Shown: positions 15,583 to 25,261 of the stretch, in pieces | Layout: each line of letters opens with the position of its first letter | Numbering within the stretch: the stretch's first letter is position 1 | Assembly (NCBI GenBank): GCA_027623325.1 | Contig: JAQBXY010000018.1 | Location: 1 to 64,000 of the forward strand | Reading direction: 5' to 3' | DNA length: 64,000 nucleotides | Origin: Gemmatimonadota bacterium | GTDB taxonomy: Bacteria; Gemmatimonadota; Gemmatimonadetes; Longimicrobiales; Gaopeijiaceae | Position numbers and translations under genes: made by a program | The notes under the pieces: generated by a model | Database searches by the model: none | Told to the model about the DNA's origin: nothing | What the model saw: only the letters and a program-made list of their open reading frames with translations

Positions 15583-17157
15583 ATGATCACCCCGCCTTAT
15601 GTACTGGCGGCGGCGGTCGGTCTCGTCTTGGGTGCATTGATCGGTTTCATCGTTGCACGAAATCGTGAGAGAGCACGGCAGGAGTTGGAGAAGAACAAAG
15701 GACTCGACGAGGCCTCCCGCATCCTCAAGCGGGCAGAGAGTGAAGCAGAGAATGCCCGAAAAGCCGGTGAACTTGCGGGGCGAGAGGAGGGATTCCGTCT
15801 CCGTGAAGCGTGGGAGAAAGAGGAGAACCGCCGCAGGGAAGAAGTAGAACGGTCTGAGCGACGCGCAGAGGAACGATCGGATGCCTTGGACAGGCAGTTC
15901 GATCGTCTCAACACGCGTGAAGAGGAACTCGACGGGCGTGCCGAAGAGCTTGGGACTGCTCGGCAAGAATCGGAACGTGCGGCTGAAGACGTCGCGAAGC
16001 GCGGGGCGGAGGCTCGCCAGCGCCTCGAGCAGCTCGCGGGCATGACCGCCGACGAGGCCAAGCGCGAGATGATGGACGCCCTTCGCGATACGGCTCAGGC
16101 GGAGGCCGCCAACTCCCTCCGTGAGATCAAGGACCAGGCTCAGCGCGAGGCAGAGCGCGAGGGCAAGAAGATCGTGGCGCTCGCCATCCAACGTATGGCC
16201 GCCGATCTGACGGCAGAGACGACAGTCTCCGTCGTACAGCTGCCCTCGGATGAGATGAAGGGTCGCATCATCGGTCGCGAGGGGCGGAACATCCGCGCCT
16301 TCGAGCAGGCGACGGGCGTCGACGTCATCATCGACGACACCCCGGAGGCTGTCGTCCTATCGGCCTTCGATCCGGTGAGGAGGGAAACGGCCCGGATCGC
16401 GCTGGAGCGTCTGGTGGAGGACGGTCGAATCCATCCCGGACGGATCGAGGAAATCGTCGAGAAGGCGGCGGAAGAGGTAGATCGTTCGATGGTGGTAGCT
16501 GCCGAGGAGGTCCTGTACGAGCTCGGGCTGCACAACGTTCACGCCGAGATCGTGAAGACCCTGGGCCGACTGCGGTTCCGGACGTCGTACGGCCAGAATC
16601 AGCTTCAGCACGCACGCGAGGTCGCGCTTCTGGCGGGCTCCATGGCGGCAGAGATGGGGCTCGACGTCCAGGGTACCAAGCGTGCGGCGATTCTCCACGA
16701 CGTGGGCAAGGGAATGACCCACGAGCACGAAGGGACCCACGTAGAGTTGGGCTACCGGCTGTGCAAGAAGCACAATGAGACTGAACTCGTGCTTAATGCG
16801 ATTCGTGCGCACCACGACGAGGAGCCCCATTTCTTCGCGGAGACCTTCCTCGTGACGGCGGCCGATGCGATCAGCGGGTCGCGGCCGGGCGCACGGCGTG
16901 AAATGATCGAAGGGTACGTCAAGCGCCTGGAGAAGCTCGAGGAACTCGCCATGGAACACCCTGGTGTCGCTCGCTGCTTCGCCATCCAGGCGGGACGGGA
17001 GCTTCGCGTCATGGTCGAGCCGGAAAAGGTTGGGGATGGAGAGATGGCTCAGATCTCGGAGGCCGTCGCGCGCAGAATCGAGAGCGAGCTGCAGTATCCG
17101 GGTCAGATCAAGGTGGTGGTCGTGCGCGAGACTCGAGCGATCGACTTCGCCCGCTAG
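15583..17157 (+). CDS. rny: Ribonuclease Y
   Basis: A membrane-anchored endoribonuclease that starts mRNA decay. The 524 residues show an N-terminal membrane helix (VLAAAVGLVLGALIGFIVAR), a long charged coiled coil (residues ~25-200), a KH domain with GRIIGREGRNIRAFE, and an HD domain with AAILHDVGKGMTHEHEGTHV and NAIRAHHDEEPHF. The length and domain order are standard. AGGAG lies 8 bases upstream of ATG 15583. Confidence 0.96.
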   Translation: MITPPYVLAAAVGLVLGALIGFIVARNRERARQELEKNKGLDEASRILKRAESEAENARKAGELAGREEGFRLREAWEKEENRRREEVERSERRAEERSDALDRQFDRLNTREEELDGRAEELGTARQESERAAEDVAKRGAEARQRLEQLAGMTADEAKREMMDALRDTAQAEAANSLREIKDQAQREAEREGKKIVALAIQRMAADLTAETTVSVVQLPSDEMKGRIIGREGRNIRAFEQATGVDVIIDDTPEAVVLSAFDPVRRETARIALERLVEDGRIHPGRIEEIVEKAAEEVDRSMVVAAEEVLYELGLHNVHAEIVKTLGRLRFRTSYGQNQLQHAREVALLAGSMAAEMGLDVQGTKRAAILHDVGKGMTHEHEGTHVELGYRLCKKHNETELVLNAIRAHHDEEPHFFAETFLVTAADAISGSRPGARREMIEGYVKRLEKLEELAMEHPGVARCFAIQAGRELRVMVEPEKVGDGEMAQISEAVARRIESELQYPGQIKVVVVRETRAIDFAR

Positions 17158-17252
17158 TCGGAGAGTTCAGGTAACGTCGGGCGGTCGTCAGAAGGAGCGA
17201 TCGGGTTAGATTCGTGGCCCCCAAACGATTCACGCAAGAAGACCGACATTCG

Positions 17253-18149
17253 ATGAGCACTCAGATCATTTCCGGCCGCGACATTGCTGAAGAAATCCGC
17301 GGCGAACTCACGGAACGGGTTGCAGCGCTCAAAGCGGAATCCGGGATCGTGCCCGGGCTGGCCACGGTCCTCGTGGGTAGCGACCCGGCCTCGGAGATGT
17401 ACGTCGGCATGAAGAACAAGGCCGCGGCCGCCATGGGCATCCACTCCCGGCAGATCACGCTTCCGGCCGCGACCACCGAGTCGGAACTCCTTGGCGTGGT
17501 CGATGGGCTGAACGCTGACCCAGCGGTGCATGGCATCCTCGTCCAACTGCCGCTGCCTAACCATATCGACGAGGGCAAGATCATCGAGGCGATCGATCCC
17601 TCGAAGGACGTGGATGGCTTCCACCCGGTAAGCGTTGGGCGTCTGGCGACGGATTCCGGCGAGTTCTTCGCGCCGTGCACGCCGGCGGGAGTCGTCGAAA
17701 TGCTTGTACGCAGCGGGAACGATCCGAACGGAAAGCACGTTGTCGTGGTGGGACGTTCCAACATCGTGGGGCGCCCGCTCGCATCTCTGCTTCTGCGAAA
17801 AGGGGCGGGGGGAAACGCGACGGTGACCGTGGCGCACTCACGAACGCCCGATCTGGGCGCGGTCACTCGCACGGCCGATATTCTGGTCGTTGCCATGGGG
17901 CGACCCGAGATGATTACCGCCGACATGGTCCGCCCCGGGACGGTCGTCATCGACGTGGGGACCAACCGAGTCGACGATCCGACCCGCGAGAAGGGCTACC
18001 GCGTATGCGGGGACGTGCTCTTCGACGAGGTGAAGGAGGTCGCATCCGCCATTTCGCCGGTGCCCGGCGGAGTCGGGCCCATGACGATCACGATGTTGCT
18101 CGCCAACACCGTGAAGTCGGCAGCCCTCGCGTCCGGCTCCAAAGTCTGA
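17253..18149 (+). CDS. folD: Bifunctional methylenetetrahydrofolate dehydrogenase/cyclohydrolase
   Basis: FolD interconverts 5,10-methylene- and 10-formyl-tetrahydrofolate using NADP in the cytosol. Its 298 residues contain the catalytic Lys in EMYVGMKNKAAAAMGIHS, HGILVQLPLPNHID, DVDGFHPVSVGRLA, FFAPCTPAGVVEML, the nucleotide-binding GRSNIVGRPLASLL, and SAISPVPGGVGPMTITMLLA. ATG 17253 begins the usual N-terminus; an in-frame GTG at 17214 would add an atypical basic extension. Four bases separate it from xseA. Confidence 0.96.
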   Translation: MSTQIISGRDIAEEIRGELTERVAALKAESGIVPGLATVLVGSDPASEMYVGMKNKAAAAMGIHSRQITLPAATTESELLGVVDGLNADPAVHGILVQLPLPNHIDEGKIIEAIDPSKDVDGFHPVSVGRLATDSGEFFAPCTPAGVVEMLVRSGNDPNGKHVVVVGRSNIVGRPLASLLLRKGAGGNATVTVAHSRTPDLGAVTRTADILVVAMGRPEMITADMVRPGTVVIDVGTNRVDDPTREKGYRVCGDVLFDEVKEVASAISPVPGGVGPMTITMLLANTVKSAALASGSKV

Positions 18150-18153
18150 TTCG

Positions 18154-19455
18154 TTGACGGACGACGCGAGTCTCGACCTGTTCGCGGAGCACGACGAGCC
18201 GCACGGAGCCGAAGCTCCAGCCCCTGAGGTGATCGGTCCGGAACCCAAGGTCTGGTCGGTGTCACAGGTCAACCGGGCCGTACGCGGATTGCTGGAGGAC
18301 AGCGTCGAGCCGCTCTGGGTCGGAGGTGAGGTTGGAAGCTGGACGCGGTCCAGGGCCGGCCACTGCTACTTCACGCTAAAGGATGACAAGGCCCAACTAC
18401 GGGCGGTCATGTTTGGACGGGATGCCCAGCTTCTCCCCACGGATCCCGACGAGGGCATGAAGGTGCGTGCCTTCGGTGACCTCACGCTCTACGAAGCACG
18501 CGGGGAGTACCAGATGGTGGTACGCCGCCTGGAGGCCGAGGGCGCCGAAGGACTGTGGCGCCTCGCGTTCGAGAAGCTCCGGGTCCAGTTGGAAGCCGAG
18601 GGGCTCCTGGCGCCCGAGCGGAAACAGCCGCTGCCGCAGTACCCGGCGTGCGTAGGCGTGGTGACGTCCCCAACCGGTGCGGCACTCGAAGACATCACGG
18701 CCGTCTTGGGTCGGCGTGCACCGTGGGTTCGAATCGTTCTGGCGGGGACCCGCGTACAGGGGGAGGGCGCCGCAGTCGAAATCGCGTCAGCGATCGATCG
18801 CCTTGCTGCGTCCGGCCTTCCCGACGTGATCATCGTCGGGCGCGGAGGCGGATCCGTCGAAGACCTTTGGGCGTTCAATGAGGAGCCGGTCGCCCGCGCC
18901 ATCGCGCGATGCCAAATCCCGGTCGTTTCGGCGGTCGGCCATGAGATCGACGTAACGATCGCCGACTTGGTGGCTGACGTCCGAGCCCCAACGCCTTCGG
19001 CCGCCGCAGAGACCGTGGTACCCGACGGCGCCGCGCTTCTCCACCAGCTTCGCCGCACGCCGGAGCGACTGGGCCGTAGCCTGCGGAACGTGTCCACTCG
19101 GCGCCGAACGAGAGTGGAGGAACGCCTGAACCGCCTCGTGCGAGCGGTCGATCGGAAGTTGGCGCCGGTGCGGCAGGCGCTCGATCGTGGGGAGGGACGC
19201 CTCGAACGCCGCGTCGGTGCATTGGCGGAGCTGCGTCGCGCTCAACTGTCTGGCTTGGCCGGGCGCCTCGAAGCCCTCTCGCCGCTGGCGACGCTGGGGC
19301 GCGGCTATTCGGTCGCACGGACTCAGGACGGTCGGGTCCTCCGCACGGTCGGGGACTTCGACGTCGGTCTCCGGTTCTTGCTGAGGGTCAACGACGGCAC
19401 CGTTGCGGCCGAGTCACTGGGAGCAGAAGAATCGCCTACCGCGGGGACGAAATGA
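18154..19455 (+). CDS. xseA: Exodeoxyribonuclease VII large subunit
   Basis: The catalytic subunit of ExoVII, which degrades single-stranded DNA. The 433 residues have an N-terminal OB-fold (VWSVSQVNRAVRGLLED, WVGGEVGSWTRSRAGHCYF), then the catalytic region with GVVTSPTGAALEDI, VIIVGRGGGSVEDLWAFNEE and PVVSAVGHEIDVTIADLVAD, and a helical C-terminal coiled coil ending in LGRGYSVAR. The start is TTG 18154, five bases after the folD stop; the stop overlaps xseB (ATGA). Confidence 0.94.
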   Translation: MTDDASLDLFAEHDEPHGAEAPAPEVIGPEPKVWSVSQVNRAVRGLLEDSVEPLWVGGEVGSWTRSRAGHCYFTLKDDKAQLRAVMFGRDAQLLPTDPDEGMKVRAFGDLTLYEARGEYQMVVRRLEAEGAEGLWRLAFEKLRVQLEAEGLLAPERKQPLPQYPACVGVVTSPTGAALEDITAVLGRRAPWVRIVLAGTRVQGEGAAVEIASAIDRLAASGLPDVIIVGRGGGSVEDLWAFNEEPVARAIARCQIPVVSAVGHEIDVTIADLVADVRAPTPSAAAETVVPDGAALLHQLRRTPERLGRSLRNVSTRRRTRVEERLNRLVRAVDRKLAPVRQALDRGEGRLERRVGALAELRRAQLSGLAGRLEALSPLATLGRGYSVARTQDGRVLRTVGDFDVGLRFLLRVNDGTVAAESLGAEESPTAGTK

Positions 19456-19685
19456 GCAAGCACGAAGAGAGCGAACCGACACTCGAACGACGGCTCACGC
19501 GTCTCGAGGAGATTCTCTCCCGCATGGAGTCGGACGATGTGGCTCTGGAAGAGGCACTACGACTTTTTGAGGAGGGCGTGGGACACGTACGTGCCGCCGA
19601 ACAGGTGCTATCGGCGACCGAGCTCAGGGTTGAGGAGCTACTTGCCGGCGGTGGCACGCGCCCGATCGACCCCGACGGCGCGTGA
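19452..19685 (+). CDS. xseB: Exodeoxyribonuclease VII small subunit
   Basis: The 77-residue partner of XseA. The typical pattern is SFE-like LERRLTRLEEILSRMESDDV, then ALEEALRLFEEGVGHVRAAE, followed by a helix. The extended C-terminus (LLAGGGTRPIDPDGA) is short and poorly conserved, as in the family. It overlaps both xseA and ispA by 4 bases. Confidence 0.92.
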   Translation: MSKHEESEPTLERRLTRLEEILSRMESDDVALEEALRLFEEGVGHVRAAEQVLSATELRVEELLAGGGTRPIDPDGA

Positions 19686-20596
19686 CCGAACTCGGGGAGC
19701 CTGGCCAATTTTCGGCCTATATGGTCGAGGAGGCCGCACGGGTCGAGTTGGCGCTCGAGAGGGCCGTGGAACGTCTCGACTCGAGTCTGAAGGCGGATGT
19801 GGCGGCCGCGGTGAGGCACGGGGTCATGGGAGGTGGCAAGCGGCTGCGCCCGATCCTTTGTGTATCCGCATATGGCGCGTGCGGAGGCAGCCGCACCGAG
19901 GGGGCGTACGATCTGGGCGCGTCGTTGGAAATGATCCACGCCTACTCGCTCATGCACGACGATTTGCCGTGCATGGACGACGCTGAACTCCGCCGAGGCC
20001 GCCCGACCACACATCGAACGCACGGGGAGGCGATCACCATTCGGGCGGGCGCCGTTCTCATTCCGGCTGCGGCGCTACAGGCCCTGTACGCCTGCCGCCA
20101 TCTCGGCTGCGGCCCGGAGCAAACCCGGGCGGTCGTGCAGGAGCTCATGAGCGCCGCGGGGGCGGGTGGGATGGTAGGAGGACAATGGCTCGACCTCTTG
20201 GGCGAGGGACGATCGCTAGGCGCGGCGGAGCTGGACGGACTCCACCGCCGAAAGACGGGAGCTCTCCTCGCCGCCTCGCTGACGATGGGCGCTCTGGCGG
20301 CAGGTGCGGAGGACAGGGTCGCGGAGGCGCTCCAGTCGTATGGCCGTGCGGTTGGCCTCGCGTTTCAGATCGCTGACGACATTCTCGACGCCACGGAGTC
20401 GGCCGCCACGCTGGGGAAGAACCCCAGTGACGCCGACTTGGGCAAATCTACGTACGTATCGCTGTATGGACTGGATGAGGCGAAGCGGAGGGCCGCGGAG
20501 CAGGTGGCTCGGGCGCTCGACGAACTCGGGAGATCGGGGGTGGACGCGCCCCACTTGGAAGCGCTGGCCCGCTATGTGGTAGCACGCGAGAAGTAG
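19682..20596 (+). CDS. ispA: Geranylgeranyl/farnesyl diphosphate synthase (polyprenyl synthetase)
   Basis: Condenses IPP with allylic diphosphates, probably to farnesyl or geranylgeranyl diphosphate. The 304-residue all-helical protein has the first Asp-rich motif (MIHAYSLMHDDLPCMDDAEL, then RRGRPTTHR), GGQWLDL, HRRKTGALLAA and the second Asp-rich motif FQIADDILDATESAATLGKN. It is coupled to xseB by a GTGA overlap and lies 78 bases before dxs, the classical xseB-ispA-dxs order. Chain length cannot be fixed from the sequence alone. Confidence 0.93.
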   Translation: MTELGEPGQFSAYMVEEAARVELALERAVERLDSSLKADVAAAVRHGVMGGGKRLRPILCVSAYGACGGSRTEGAYDLGASLEMIHAYSLMHDDLPCMDDAELRRGRPTTHRTHGEAITIRAGAVLIPAAALQALYACRHLGCGPEQTRAVVQELMSAAGAGGMVGGQWLDLLGEGRSLGAAELDGLHRRKTGALLAASLTMGALAAGAEDRVAEALQSYGRAVGLAFQIADDILDATESAATLGKNPSDADLGKSTYVSLYGLDEAKRRAAEQVARALDELGRSGVDAPHLEALARYVVAREK

Positions 20597-20674
20597 AGAC
20601 GTCGCACTGTTCGGCACGGTCCATGCCAGTATCTTTCTTCGGCAGTCCCAGAATCAAGCAAGGAGTGGGTCCGG

Positions 20675-22585
20675 GTGTCCCTACTGGATCAGATCAAGTA
20701 TCCGGCAGATCTCCGCCGATTGAAGCCGCAAGAGCTGCGACAATTGGCCGATGAGGTCCGTGAGCGTCATATCGACGTCGTTTCGGAGAAGGGAGGACAC
20801 TTCGGCGCGAGTCTGGGTGTCACCGAACTGACCGTAGCCCTGCACTATGCGTTCGATACCCCGCGCGACCAACTCGTGTGGGACACGGGCCATCAAGCCT
20901 ACATCCACAAGATCCTGACGGGCCGCAACGACGACCTCCCGTCCATTCGGACGCGCCATGGGCTAGCACCGTTCTTGAGGCGGGACGAATCGGAGTACGA
21001 CGCCTTCGGTGCGGGTCATGCAGCGACGTCGATCTCGGCGGCGTGGGGTATGGCGGTGGGTCGCGATCTCAACGGCCATGACTTCGACGTCGTCGCGATC
21101 ATCGGTGACGGTGCAATGGGCTGCGGCTTGGCGTACGAAGCCCTCAACAACGCGGGTCACACCGGCCGCGACTTCATCGTGGTGTTGAACGACAACGACA
21201 TGTCGATCGCGCCCGCCGTCGGTGCGATGAACAAGTACCTCACCGGCATGATTACCAACCCGGCCTACAACAAGATGCGGGGCCTGGTCAAAGAAGTACT
21301 CCACCGGACGCCGACCGGGGTGGGCGACGTGATGGAGGAACTCGCTGGCCGGATGGAAGAGAGCCTGAAGCACCTCCTGACCCCCGGCCTCATCTTCGAA
21401 GAACTCGGGTTCAAGTACGTGGGTCCGATCGACGGACACGACGTGAGCACCCTCGTCGACACGTTCAAGAGGGTCCAAAAGATGAAGGGCCCGATTCTGG
21501 TTCATGCGTTGACTCAGAAGGGACGCGGCTTCGTGCCTGCCGAAGACGACCCCTGGACGTGGCACGCAGCCAGTCCGTTCGACAAGGTGACCGGAAAGGG
21601 CACGAAGAAGCCTGCTGTTGGGCTGCCACGCTACCAGAACGTGTTCGGTAAGGGCCTGATCGAACTCGCCGACGCCGACCCGCGTGTGGTCGCGATCACG
21701 GCTGCCATGCCGGACGGGACGTCGACCGACCTCTTCCAGAAGGCACACCCCGATCGGTACTTCGACGTCGGCATCGCCGAGGGGCACGGCGTCACGTTCG
21801 CCGCCGGCCTCGCCACGCAGGGCGTCAAGCCGATCGTGGCGATCTACTCGACGTTTCTCCAACGGGCGTTCGACAACATCGTCCACGACGTTGCCCTCCA
21901 GGGGCTGCCCGTCGTGTTCGGGATGGACCGGGCCGGCATTGCCGGTGAAGATGGCCCCACCCACCATGGCACGCTGGACATTTCGTATATGCTGTCGGTT
22001 CCCGGCATGACGGTCACCGCTCCGAAGGATGGCAGCGAGATGCTGGCACTCCTGCGGCTCGCCACGGAGTCGAAGGATGGGCCGTGGAGTGTACGTTGGC
22101 CTCGTGCGGCGGTCCCCGCCGAGGTCCCTCACCTGAGTGAGATCGCACCGATTGAGCCGTTCACCTGGGAGATCCTGCGAAACGGCGCAGATGCGGTGAT
22201 CCTCGCGACGGGCACGATGGTTCTGGCGGCCGTGGACGCCGCTGAGAAGCTGGCTGCAGGCGGGATCCGCTGTACGGTGGTCAATTGTCGGTTCCTCAAG
22301 CCCTACGATCGTGCGGTCTTCGGCGAGATGGTGCGGAGTCATCCGCTCGTCGTGACGGTAGAGGAAGGGCAGGTATCGAACGGCTTCGGAGCGTTCATGG
22401 CGCGAGAGATCGACGACCTAGATCTGACGCCGCGGCCGCGGGTGGCGGCCCTCGGCATCCCCGATTCGTTCATCGAGCACGGCGCGCGTGACGGCCTCCT
22501 ACGTGAACTCGGTCTCGATCCCGAAGGCATCGCGGCTCGGGTCGAGGCACTCGTCGCCCGAAAGGCGGAACTGGAGACAGTTTGA
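20675..22585 (+). CDS. dxs: 1-deoxy-D-xylulose-5-phosphate synthase
   Basis: The first enzyme of the MEP isoprenoid pathway; it joins pyruvate and glyceraldehyde-3-phosphate using thiamine diphosphate. The 636 residues show SEKGGHFGASLGVTELTVAL, WDTGHQAYIHKILTGR, the ThDP motif IIGDGAMGCGLAYEALNNAG, RYFDVGIAEGHGVTFAAGLA and the catalytic Glu/His region DRAGIAGEDGPTHHG. The GTG start at 20675 is preceded by AAGGAG. The stop overlaps nadK. Confidence 0.96.
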   Translation: MSLLDQIKYPADLRRLKPQELRQLADEVRERHIDVVSEKGGHFGASLGVTELTVALHYAFDTPRDQLVWDTGHQAYIHKILTGRNDDLPSIRTRHGLAPFLRRDESEYDAFGAGHAATSISAAWGMAVGRDLNGHDFDVVAIIGDGAMGCGLAYEALNNAGHTGRDFIVVLNDNDMSIAPAVGAMNKYLTGMITNPAYNKMRGLVKEVLHRTPTGVGDVMEELAGRMEESLKHLLTPGLIFEELGFKYVGPIDGHDVSTLVDTFKRVQKMKGPILVHALTQKGRGFVPAEDDPWTWHAASPFDKVTGKGTKKPAVGLPRYQNVFGKGLIELADADPRVVAITAAMPDGTSTDLFQKAHPDRYFDVGIAEGHGVTFAAGLATQGVKPIVAIYSTFLQRAFDNIVHDVALQGLPVVFGMDRAGIAGEDGPTHHGTLDISYMLSVPGMTVTAPKDGSEMLALLRLATESKDGPWSVRWPRAAVPAEVPHLSEIAPIEPFTWEILRNGADAVILATGTMVLAAVDAAEKLAAGGIRCTVVNCRFLKPYDRAVFGEMVRSHPLVVTVEEGQVSNGFGAFMAREIDDLDLTPRPRVAALGIPDSFIEHGARDGLLRELGLDPEGIAARVEALVARKAELETV

Positions 22586-23490
22586 CCGACGCTAGCACGT
22601 CCCGCCTCGAGGGTCCGATCCGAAGCATCGGGGTCGTATACCGCGAGCATACGCCCGAGGCGCTCGCCGTTATCGAACGACTGCGAGTGTGGGGTGTCGA
22701 GCACGAGGTGGCCGTCACGGTGGAAGAAGACGCGGGGAGAGGGCCGGGTCCCTCCCTCGACCTGAGTGAGAATCCGGTGGATCTGGTCGTGGCGTTGGGC
22801 GGAGACGGCACCTTCCTTCGAGCCAGTCGCATCGTCGTCGGCACGGACGTCCCGGTCCTGGGGGTGAATCTCGGACGGCTCGGTTTCCTCACCGCGATTC
22901 CGGACTCATATCTGGAGGGCGGGCTCCATCAGGTGCTTTCCGGGACCGCCGTGGTCGACCACAGGTTCTGGCTTCGCGCGGTGATCGAGACGAAGGATGG
23001 TGTTCGGGGGCAGAGCTTCTTCGCGCTCAACGATGTCGTGGTTCACACGCTGGGCGCCGCGCGCGTCACTCCGCTCACGCTCTCGGTGGGTGGTGATGGG
23101 GACATGGAAGAGGTCGGCAGTTTCGCTGCCGACGGCGTGATCCTCTCGACTCCCACCGGTTCGACCGCGTATTCAATGTCCGCCGGGGGGCCGATCATTG
23201 CGCCCGAAGTCGAAGCGGTGGTGATCACCCCGATCTGCCCTCACTCGCTCGCTGTGCGTCCTCTTGTCGTATCGGCGCAGCGGGTAATCTGCGTGGCGTC
23301 TCTCGATCCTGACGCGGACCATCAGGTGACGATCGACGGACAGGTGGTCCACCACTTGGAGCCCGGTGAAAAGGTCATCGTGGCCCGCGAGGAGCGTCCG
23401 CTCGCCCTGGTTCGCCTGCCCGGCCAGTCGTTCTTCATGACACTGCGCCGCAAGCTGAACTGGGCTGCTCGACCGCCCGAGCGGACGTAG
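22582..23490 (+). CDS. nadK: NAD kinase
   Basis: Makes NADP from NAD and ATP. This 302-residue protein has the ATP-NAD kinase signatures VALGGDGTFLRASR, LGVNLGRLGFLT, FFALNDVVVHTLGAARVTPL, SFAADGVILSTPTGSTAYSM and SAGGPI, followed by the C-terminal beta sandwich. It starts at TTG 22582, overlapping the dxs stop by 4 bases, so translational coupling is likely. Confidence 0.94.
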   Translation: MTDASTSRLEGPIRSIGVVYREHTPEALAVIERLRVWGVEHEVAVTVEEDAGRGPGPSLDLSENPVDLVVALGGDGTFLRASRIVVGTDVPVLGVNLGRLGFLTAIPDSYLEGGLHQVLSGTAVVDHRFWLRAVIETKDGVRGQSFFALNDVVVHTLGAARVTPLTLSVGGDGDMEEVGSFAADGVILSTPTGSTAYSMSAGGPIIAPEVEAVVITPICPHSLAVRPLVVSAQRVICVASLDPDADHQVTIDGQVVHHLEPGEKVIVAREERPLALVRLPGQSFFMTLRRKLNWAARPPERT

Positions 23491-23541
23491 GGACCCGAGC
23501 GGCCATTGTAGCGCCCGGACCCTTCGGCCTACTTTCCCGCC

Positions 23542-25212
23542 ATGCTCGTCGAACTCCGCATTCGTGACTACGCAGTCGTTGAGGACCTGACGCTCGAACT
23601 AGGCCCGGGTCTGAACGCCCTGACCGGCGAAACCGGAGCAGGGAAGTCCATCATCGTGGGAGCCCTTTCACTGCTGCTCGGGGAACGGGCGTCGGCCGGC
23701 GTGGTTCGGACGGGTGCGAAGCGAGCAACGGTCGAGGCGGTGTTCGACGTCGAGGGAATCGCGAATGTGCGCCGACTGCTGGACGAACACGGATTTCGAC
23801 TTGAGGACGGGCTGCTGATCCTGCGCCGTGAGGTTGCGGCGGCCGGCCGGAACCGAGCTTGGGTCGGTGGTTCTCCCGCCACGGCAGGGATCGTCGGCGA
23901 GCTGGGGACCGCCCTCGTAGATCTCCATGGGCAGCATGAACACCAGACTCTGCTTCGCCAGCGCGACCAGCGGAGCATTCTGGATGCGTATGGTGGAGCC
24001 CACGATATCGCGCTTGAAGTCTCAGAGCGCTACACGACGCTCCAGGCGCTCCGGGTCTCACTCGAGGAACGGGAGGAGCGGATCCGAGAGGTCGAGAGTC
24101 GCGCAGACTTCTTGCGCTTTCAGCTATCCGAAATCGACGACGCCGACCTATCACCCGGTGAGGATGATGCGTTGGAGTCTGAGGTCGGCAGGCACGAGCA
24201 CGGAGAGGAGCTGACCCGCGGTGCGAGTGAAGTTCATGCGCACCTCTACGACGGTGACGACTCGGTTGCAGATCGCCTGGCCGCAGTACGTCACACACTC
24301 GAGCGCCTTGCCGAATTCGATCCCGAACTCCGAGGAGATCTGGATCGGCTCACGGAAGCATTCCACCTGGTGAGCGATGTCGGCCGGCGGGTCGGTGACT
24401 ACGCGAGCGGTATCGACCATGATCCGGAGCGACTCGAAGAGATTCGGGATCGCCTCGATCGTATCTTCCGCCTGAAGAGGAAGTACGGGCCAGAATTGGC
24501 CGATGTCCTATCCGCTGCGCAGCGGGTGCGGACGGAGCTCGGGGCCTTGGACGACGCGGACCAGGACCTCGGTCGTCTCCGGGCCGAGATCACGGAAGCC
24601 GAATCGTCACTTCGGGCGTGTGCCTCCCGGCTCAGCGACCTTCGGCGCTCCGCCGCGTCCCGGCTCGGCTCTGCGGTTGGCGACATTCTGCCGGACTTGG
24701 GTTTAGCCGGCGCAACGTTCGAGATCCGCATCATTTCGCACGAGGCCATCTCCGCGGGCGGCGCCGAGAGCGTTGAGTTTCTGGTCGCGACCAATCGGGG
24801 ATTCGAACCCATGCCCCTCGCGCGGATCGCGAGCGGAGGAGAGCTGTCCCGTGTCATGCTGGCGTTGAAGTCGATCCTCGCAGAGGTCGACCAAGTACCC
24901 GTTCTGGTATTCGACGAGATCGACGCTGGGGTAGGGGGTGTGGTTGCCACGGCGGTGGCTCAGAAGCTGGCCCAGGTCGCGAGCCGGCATCAAGTGTTCG
25001 TTGTCACTCATCTGCCCCAGGTGGCTTCGCGGGCGGCCAGTCACCTCCTCGTCGAGAAGGGGGATGAGGGTGACGTGACGACGACGTCGGTATTCCGACT
25101 CGAGGGCGAGGCCCGTGTCGCCGAGGTGGCGAGAATGCTGGGCGGTGATCCGGAGTCCTCGACCTCGCGTGAGCACGCGCGGGAGTTGTTGGGGGCCGCG
25201 CGGGCGGGCTAG
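23542..25212 (+). CDS. recN: DNA repair protein RecN
   Basis: An SMC-like ATPase for double-strand break repair. The 556 residues show an N-terminal Walker A (LNALTGETGAGKSIIVGALS), WVGGSPATAGIVGELG, DLHGQHEHQTLLR, two coiled coils, and the C-terminal signature ASGGELSRVMLALKSILAE with Walker B VLVFDEIDAGVGGVVATAVA and THLPQVASRA. The nadK-recN neighbourhood is common in bacteria. 51 bases separate it from nadK. Confidence 0.95.
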   Translation: MLVELRIRDYAVVEDLTLELGPGLNALTGETGAGKSIIVGALSLLLGERASAGVVRTGAKRATVEAVFDVEGIANVRRLLDEHGFRLEDGLLILRREVAAAGRNRAWVGGSPATAGIVGELGTALVDLHGQHEHQTLLRQRDQRSILDAYGGAHDIALEVSERYTTLQALRVSLEEREERIREVESRADFLRFQLSEIDDADLSPGEDDALESEVGRHEHGEELTRGASEVHAHLYDGDDSVADRLAAVRHTLERLAEFDPELRGDLDRLTEAFHLVSDVGRRVGDYASGIDHDPERLEEIRDRLDRIFRLKRKYGPELADVLSAAQRVRTELGALDDADQDLGRLRAEITEAESSLRACASRLSDLRRSAASRLGSAVGDILPDLGLAGATFEIRIISHEAISAGGAESVEFLVATNRGFEPMPLARIASGGELSRVMLALKSILAEVDQVPVLVFDEIDAGVGGVVATAVAQKLAQVASRHQVFVVTHLPQVASRAASHLLVEKGDEGDVTTTSVFRLEGEARVAEVARMLGGDPESSTSREHARELLGAARAG

Positions 25213-25261
25213 GGAACTACTGCGTACGGTTCTCCCGGGCGGAGGCCGGAGCACCGGTGGG